From Spirochaetaceae bacterium (GTDB taxonomy: Bacteria; Spirochaetota; Spirochaetia; Treponematales; Breznakiellaceae): a stretch of 14,367 nucleotides of DNA. Where the stretch lies: the NCBI GenBank assembly GCA_031283025.1, contig JAITCP010000043.1:1-14367 (forward strand). The letters run 5' to 3'. Of the stretch, positions 12,077-14,367 are shown piece by piece. The translations under genes and the position numbers were made by a program. Position 1 is the first letter of the stretch, and every line of letters begins with the position of its first letter. The notes under the pieces are model-generated. The model made no database searches. It saw only the letters and a program-made list of their open reading frames with translations, and was not told where the DNA came from.

Positions 12077-13243
12077 ATGGTATCATCAACTATGAGTGAT
12101 GCCGGTTCTATCGGAAAGAAAGGGAGTATTTCAGCCAAACTGCAGGATTTTGGTTCGGCCCTGGCGGAGATACTTTCCCGCACTCAGGTTGCGCCCGGGC
12201 GCTCCCTTCGCTGGACGATCGTAGTTAATCCCAAGGCGGGGGGCTTTACCATAGGCCGCCGCTGGAAAAAGCACAAGGCGGCTCTGGCGGCAGGACTGGA
12301 GAAGGCGCGGCGTAATTCGGTGCGCCCTGATGCCGCTCCTTCACCGTATGCCGCAGCCCTTGGAGGAGAAGCGGTGGGGAAGTACGGGCTTACCCTCACC
12401 ACTGGGCCCGGCCATGCTATGGCTATTGTCAAGGGGCTGCTGGAAACGGTACAGCAGGAAGATGCCTTCCATCTTATCATTACCGCCGGAGGGGACGGCA
12501 CAAGCCTGGAAGCGCTGCAAATCATTTACCATGCCCCCCCTAAAGTCCGCGCTAACTGCGCCGTACTCCGCCTTCCGCTTGGAACGGGAAACGACGGCGC
12601 GGAAGCCTGGGAACTGGAAGACGCTCTGGAATTCCTTGTGAAGCCTGTCCGCATCGAAATGAGCCGGGGGCTCAGGCTTTCCACCGCAACGGGTAAAACC
12701 TGGCCGGGAGGCTTGCCTATTCTGGCGTTTAACATTCTTTCCGTGGGACTGGACGCGTTTGTTACCCACATGACCAACCGGATGAAAGGAAAACTTCCCG
12801 GCGATTCCTACAAACTGTGGGTGGACGTAGCCGCTCTTTTCTATGACCGGATTTACAAAGTCGGCCCCATGCAGGTAACTGGCTTTGACGAATCAGGCAG
12901 GGAAGGACAAACATTCCGGGAAAAATTCCTCCTCTGCGCTATGGGCGTAAGCGGGCGGCGCTGCTACGGTTCCCGCCAGATGGTACTGCCAGATGAACGG
13001 AATGTCTGCGCCGTAAAACAAATGCCCCTGTACCGTAAAATCGTCCTTAAAAACCTTATTGTTACCGGAGGGCACGCCAATAATCCTGAATCAATTTTGT
13101 TCAACGCCGGACGCATCGTTCTTTCAGGTGAATACCCCATCCTGGCACAAATGGACGGAGAAACCGTGGATCTTGAAAAAGCGGATTTCCCCGCTGTGAT
13201 TGAATTAACCGATCCGGTAATTCCCGTGCTTAAAATTATGTAA
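12077..13243 (+). CDS. diacylglycerol/sphingoid-base-type lipid kinase (DAGK catalytic domain)
   Basis: This 388-residue protein belongs to the DAGK/LCB5 lipid kinase fold, which phosphorylates diacylglycerol, sphingoid bases or related lipids using ATP; the actual substrate is not evident. The nucleotide site is shown by VVNPKAGG (49-56), ITAGGDGT (135-142) and RLPLGTGND (165-173). The C-terminal beta-sandwich follows, ending in the LSGEYPILAQMDGE region (about 349-362) that is conserved near the lipid site. It is longer than usual (about 300), with an N-terminal extension of some 40 residues and a probable insertion at about 78-103 (RRNSVRPDAAPSPYAAALGG). The first ATG (12077) lies two bases after the sugar kinase stop; ATG 12092 is the alternative. 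Neither has a ribosome site, so coupling to the kinase is likely. Confidence 0.9.
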   Translation: MVSSTMSDAGSIGKKGSISAKLQDFGSALAEILSRTQVAPGRSLRWTIVVNPKAGGFTIGRRWKKHKAALAAGLEKARRNSVRPDAAPSPYAAALGGEAVGKYGLTLTTGPGHAMAIVKGLLETVQQEDAFHLIITAGGDGTSLEALQIIYHAPPKVRANCAVLRLPLGTGNDGAEAWELEDALEFLVKPVRIEMSRGLRLSTATGKTWPGGLPILAFNILSVGLDAFVTHMTNRMKGKLPGDSYKLWVDVAALFYDRIYKVGPMQVTGFDESGREGQTFREKFLLCAMGVSGRRCYGSRQMVLPDERNVCAVKQMPLYRKIVLKNLIVTGGHANNPESILFNAGRIVLSGEYPILAQMDGETVDLEKADFPAVIELTDPVIPVLKIM

Positions 13244-13257
13244 AATAAGGAGATTGT

Positions 13258-13467
13258 ATGGAATGTAATGTTTCTTTAACTTGGGATGATGAAGCGTATG
13301 TCTGGCTGGCCAGCAGCGCCGATGTGCCGGGGCTCGCGCTTGAATCCGGTTCCCTGGACGCGCTTATGGAGCGGGTAAAAGTTACCATTCCAGATTTGCT
13401 TGACTTAAAGAACACCGACTTAACGATAGGCTTCCGGGCGGAGCGCCTGTCACAGGTGCACATTTGA
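13258..13467 (+). CDS. HicB-like antitoxin (DUF1902 type)
   Basis: This 69-residue protein resembles the DUF1902 group of HicB-like antitoxins: a short beta strand pair (ECNVSLTWDDEAYVWLASSADVPGLALES) and an amphipathic helix (SLDALMERVKVTIPDLLDL). It would bind and block the HicA-type toxin encoded immediately downstream. A strong AAGGAG ribosome site (13247-13252) lies five bases before the ATG, stronger than any near the toxin, which would favour antitoxin excess. There is no added C-terminal helix-turn-helix or ribbon-helix-helix domain, which many HicB proteins use for self-repression. Its stop shares one base with the toxin start. Assignment depends partly on its neighbour. Confidence 0.75.
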   Translation: MECNVSLTWDDEAYVWLASSADVPGLALESGSLDALMERVKVTIPDLLDLKNTDLTIGFRAERLSQVHI

Positions 13468-13661
13468 TGGCGGAATACGAAAAGAAAGTGCGGGAGATTT
13501 TAAGTCAAAATGGATTTGCATTTCACCATCACGGTAAAGGGGATCATGATATTTGGATAAACGGACCGCTCAGCATAAAAGTTACCGTAGACGGAAAAAT
13601 TAAATCCCGCCACATGGCAAATCAGATCATGAAAGAAGCGGGAATACATTACCATTTTTAA
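13467..13661 (+). CDS. hicA: HicA-family toxin (putative mRNA interferase)
   Basis: This 64-residue protein fits the small double-stranded-RNA-binding-like HicA fold: helix at 3-14 (EYEKKVREILSQ), strands GFAFHHHGKGDHDIWING and LSIKVTVDG, then helix RHMANQIMKEAGI. HicA toxins cleave mRNA, and their key residue is a histidine in the G-x-x-H turn; here it is probably H27 in GKGDHDIW. The ATG at 13467 overlaps the antitoxin stop by one base; an in-frame TTG at 13464 is less likely. There is no good ribosome site, so translation is likely coupled to the antitoxin. GC is low (21 of 60 in line 13501-13560), in contrast to the flanking kinase and glycosidase, which suggests acquisition as a module. 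Confidence 0.85.
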   Translation: MAEYEKKVREILSQNGFAFHHHGKGDHDIWINGPLSIKVTVDGKIKSRHMANQIMKEAGIHYHF

Positions 13662-13678
13662 CAGTCCTGGCCTATAAT
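13649..13678 (+). promoter_or_regulatory. candidate promoter for the GH5 gene
   Basis: A perfect TATAAT (13673-13678) lies 18 bases after TTACCA (13649-13654), which overlaps the 3' end of the toxin gene. Transcription would start near 13685, before the GGGGAAG ribosome site (13692-13698) and the ATG at 13706. This suggests the glycosidase has its own transcript. Confidence 0.5.
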
Positions 13679-13705
13679 GGCGTAGTAAAATGGGGAAGTT
13701 AAATA

Positions 13706-14367
13706 ATGCATATACAAGGTACATGGGTTTGTGATGAAGATGGCCGTTCTCTAATACTGCGGGGCTGCAATTTGGGGGGCAGTACCAAGGTTCCTGCCGT
13801 GGAAAATGATGCCGGCGTGTCCTTTGCGGGGAAGCCCTTTCCCCTGGAAGACGCGGAGGAACGTTTTGCGGAGATGAAACGTTGGGGGCTCCGGTTTAAC
13901 CGGCTTATTGTTCCATGGGAAGCCCTTGAACACGAAGGGCCGGGCATTTACGACGAAGCTTATCTGGCTTACCTCCGTAAACTCCTTTTGATTGCGGAAA
14001 AATACAACATTTTAATGTGGATCGATCCACACCAGGATGTGTGGGGCAGGGCGGCGGGAGGTGACGGCGCTCCGGCCTGGACTTTGGAAGCGTTAGGCAT
14101 TGATACGGGCCGCCTGGAAGCCGCCGGGGCTGTCATTCCCCGACAAACAAACGCTATCGTTCCGCCGGACAAGCGGCCCCGCATGACCTGGCCCGCGGGG
14201 AACAACCGTTACGCGGCGGCAACTATGTTCACGCTTTTTTTTGCGGGTAATGTCTTTGCCCCCGCCGCCGTTATGGATGATAAGATTACCAGAAGTACCG
14301 GCGGTAGTAACGGCAATTCCTATAGCGGCGAAACGGCTCAGGATTGGCTCCAGAAGCGTTATATCGA
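13706..14367 (+). CDS. glycoside hydrolase family 5 enzyme (endoglycoceramidase-like), 3' end outside window
   Basis: Only the first 220 residues are visible. The reading frame stays open to the window edge. A GGGGAAG ribosome site sits seven bases before the ATG. The start MHIQGTWVCDEDGRSLILRGCNLGG matches the usual opening of GH5 barrels (strand, then RG-N-GG). LRFNRLIVPWEALE is barrel strand 2, and WIDPHQDVWGR (105-115) is the strand 3 motif seen in endoglycoceramidase-like and related GH5 members. GGDGAPAWTLE (118-128) and ATMFTLFFAGNVFAP (172-186) also fit that group. The acid/base and nucleophile glutamates lie beyond the window. There is no signal peptide, so it is probably cytoplasmic and would act on imported glycosides or lipid-linked sugars. 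A Gly/Ser/Thr/Asn-rich insertion occupies about 196-209. Confidence 0.85.
   Translation, partial: MHIQGTWVCDEDGRSLILRGCNLGGSTKVPAVENDAGVSFAGKPFPLEDAEERFAEMKRWGLRFNRLIVPWEALEHEGPGIYDEAYLAYLRKLLLIAEKYNILMWIDPHQDVWGRAAGGDGAPAWTLEALGIDTGRLEAAGAVIPRQTNAIVPPDKRPRMTWPAGNNRYAAATMFTLFFAGNVFAPAAVMDDKITRSTGGSNGNSYSGETAQDWLQKRYI

Overview
The window looks like a stretch of chromosome from a spirochaete of the Treponema group. The main evidence is the first seven genes. They form a bacterial V/A-type ATPase operon in the order E-X-A-B-D-I-K, where X is a DUF2764 protein; this is the reduced layout known from Treponema, Borrelia and Chlamydia, with no recognisable C, F or G genes. The GC content is moderately high in most genes. 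The window also holds a GH5 glycosidase and recurring TCCAAAA(A)CTG palindromes. Together these would suit a gut (for example termite-gut) treponeme, but the species assignment is inference. Every gene found is on the + strand.

Layout. 13-7307: the ATPase operon, packed tightly with ATGA overlaps at A/B and D/I. About 7308-8456: ispG (GcpE) of the MEP isoprenoid pathway, in the same frame as atpK and separated from it only by the atpK stop; its conserved N-terminal strand has no ATG, GTG or TTG start. 8457-8573: promoter and hairpin region. 8574-8647: a tRNA with anticodon CAU, probably tRNA-Ile2. 8709-9263: an AT-richer three-helix membrane protein with a nearly leaderless promoter. 9221-9346: a possible polyproline micro-ORF that overlaps the start of the next gene. 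9343-10563: an exported protein with an OmpA-like C-terminal domain. 10570-10677: three tandem hairpins. 10689-12074: an FGGY-family sugar kinase carrying a pentapeptide (STGGV) repeat insertion. 12077-13243: a diacylglycerol/sphingoid-type lipid kinase. 13258-13661: a HicB-like/HicA toxin-antitoxin pair. 13706 to the end: a GH5 glycosidase, cut off by the window edge.

How the parts fit. The ATPase genes encode a membrane rotary motor. Its proteolipid keeps the ligand set described for sodium-binding rings, so Na+ coupling is plausible. The last part pairs a sugar kinase, a lipid kinase and a ceramidase-like GH5 enzyme. A role in glycolipid or sugar salvage can be imagined but is not shown. 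The observations most worth a second look are the start-less ispG, the polyproline micro-ORF at the OmpA-like gene, the palindrome family, the Gly/Ser/Thr-rich insertions in two neighbouring enzymes, and the loss of the peptidoglycan-binding Asp in the OmpA-like domain. No CRISPR array, insertion sequence, rRNA or replication origin was seen.
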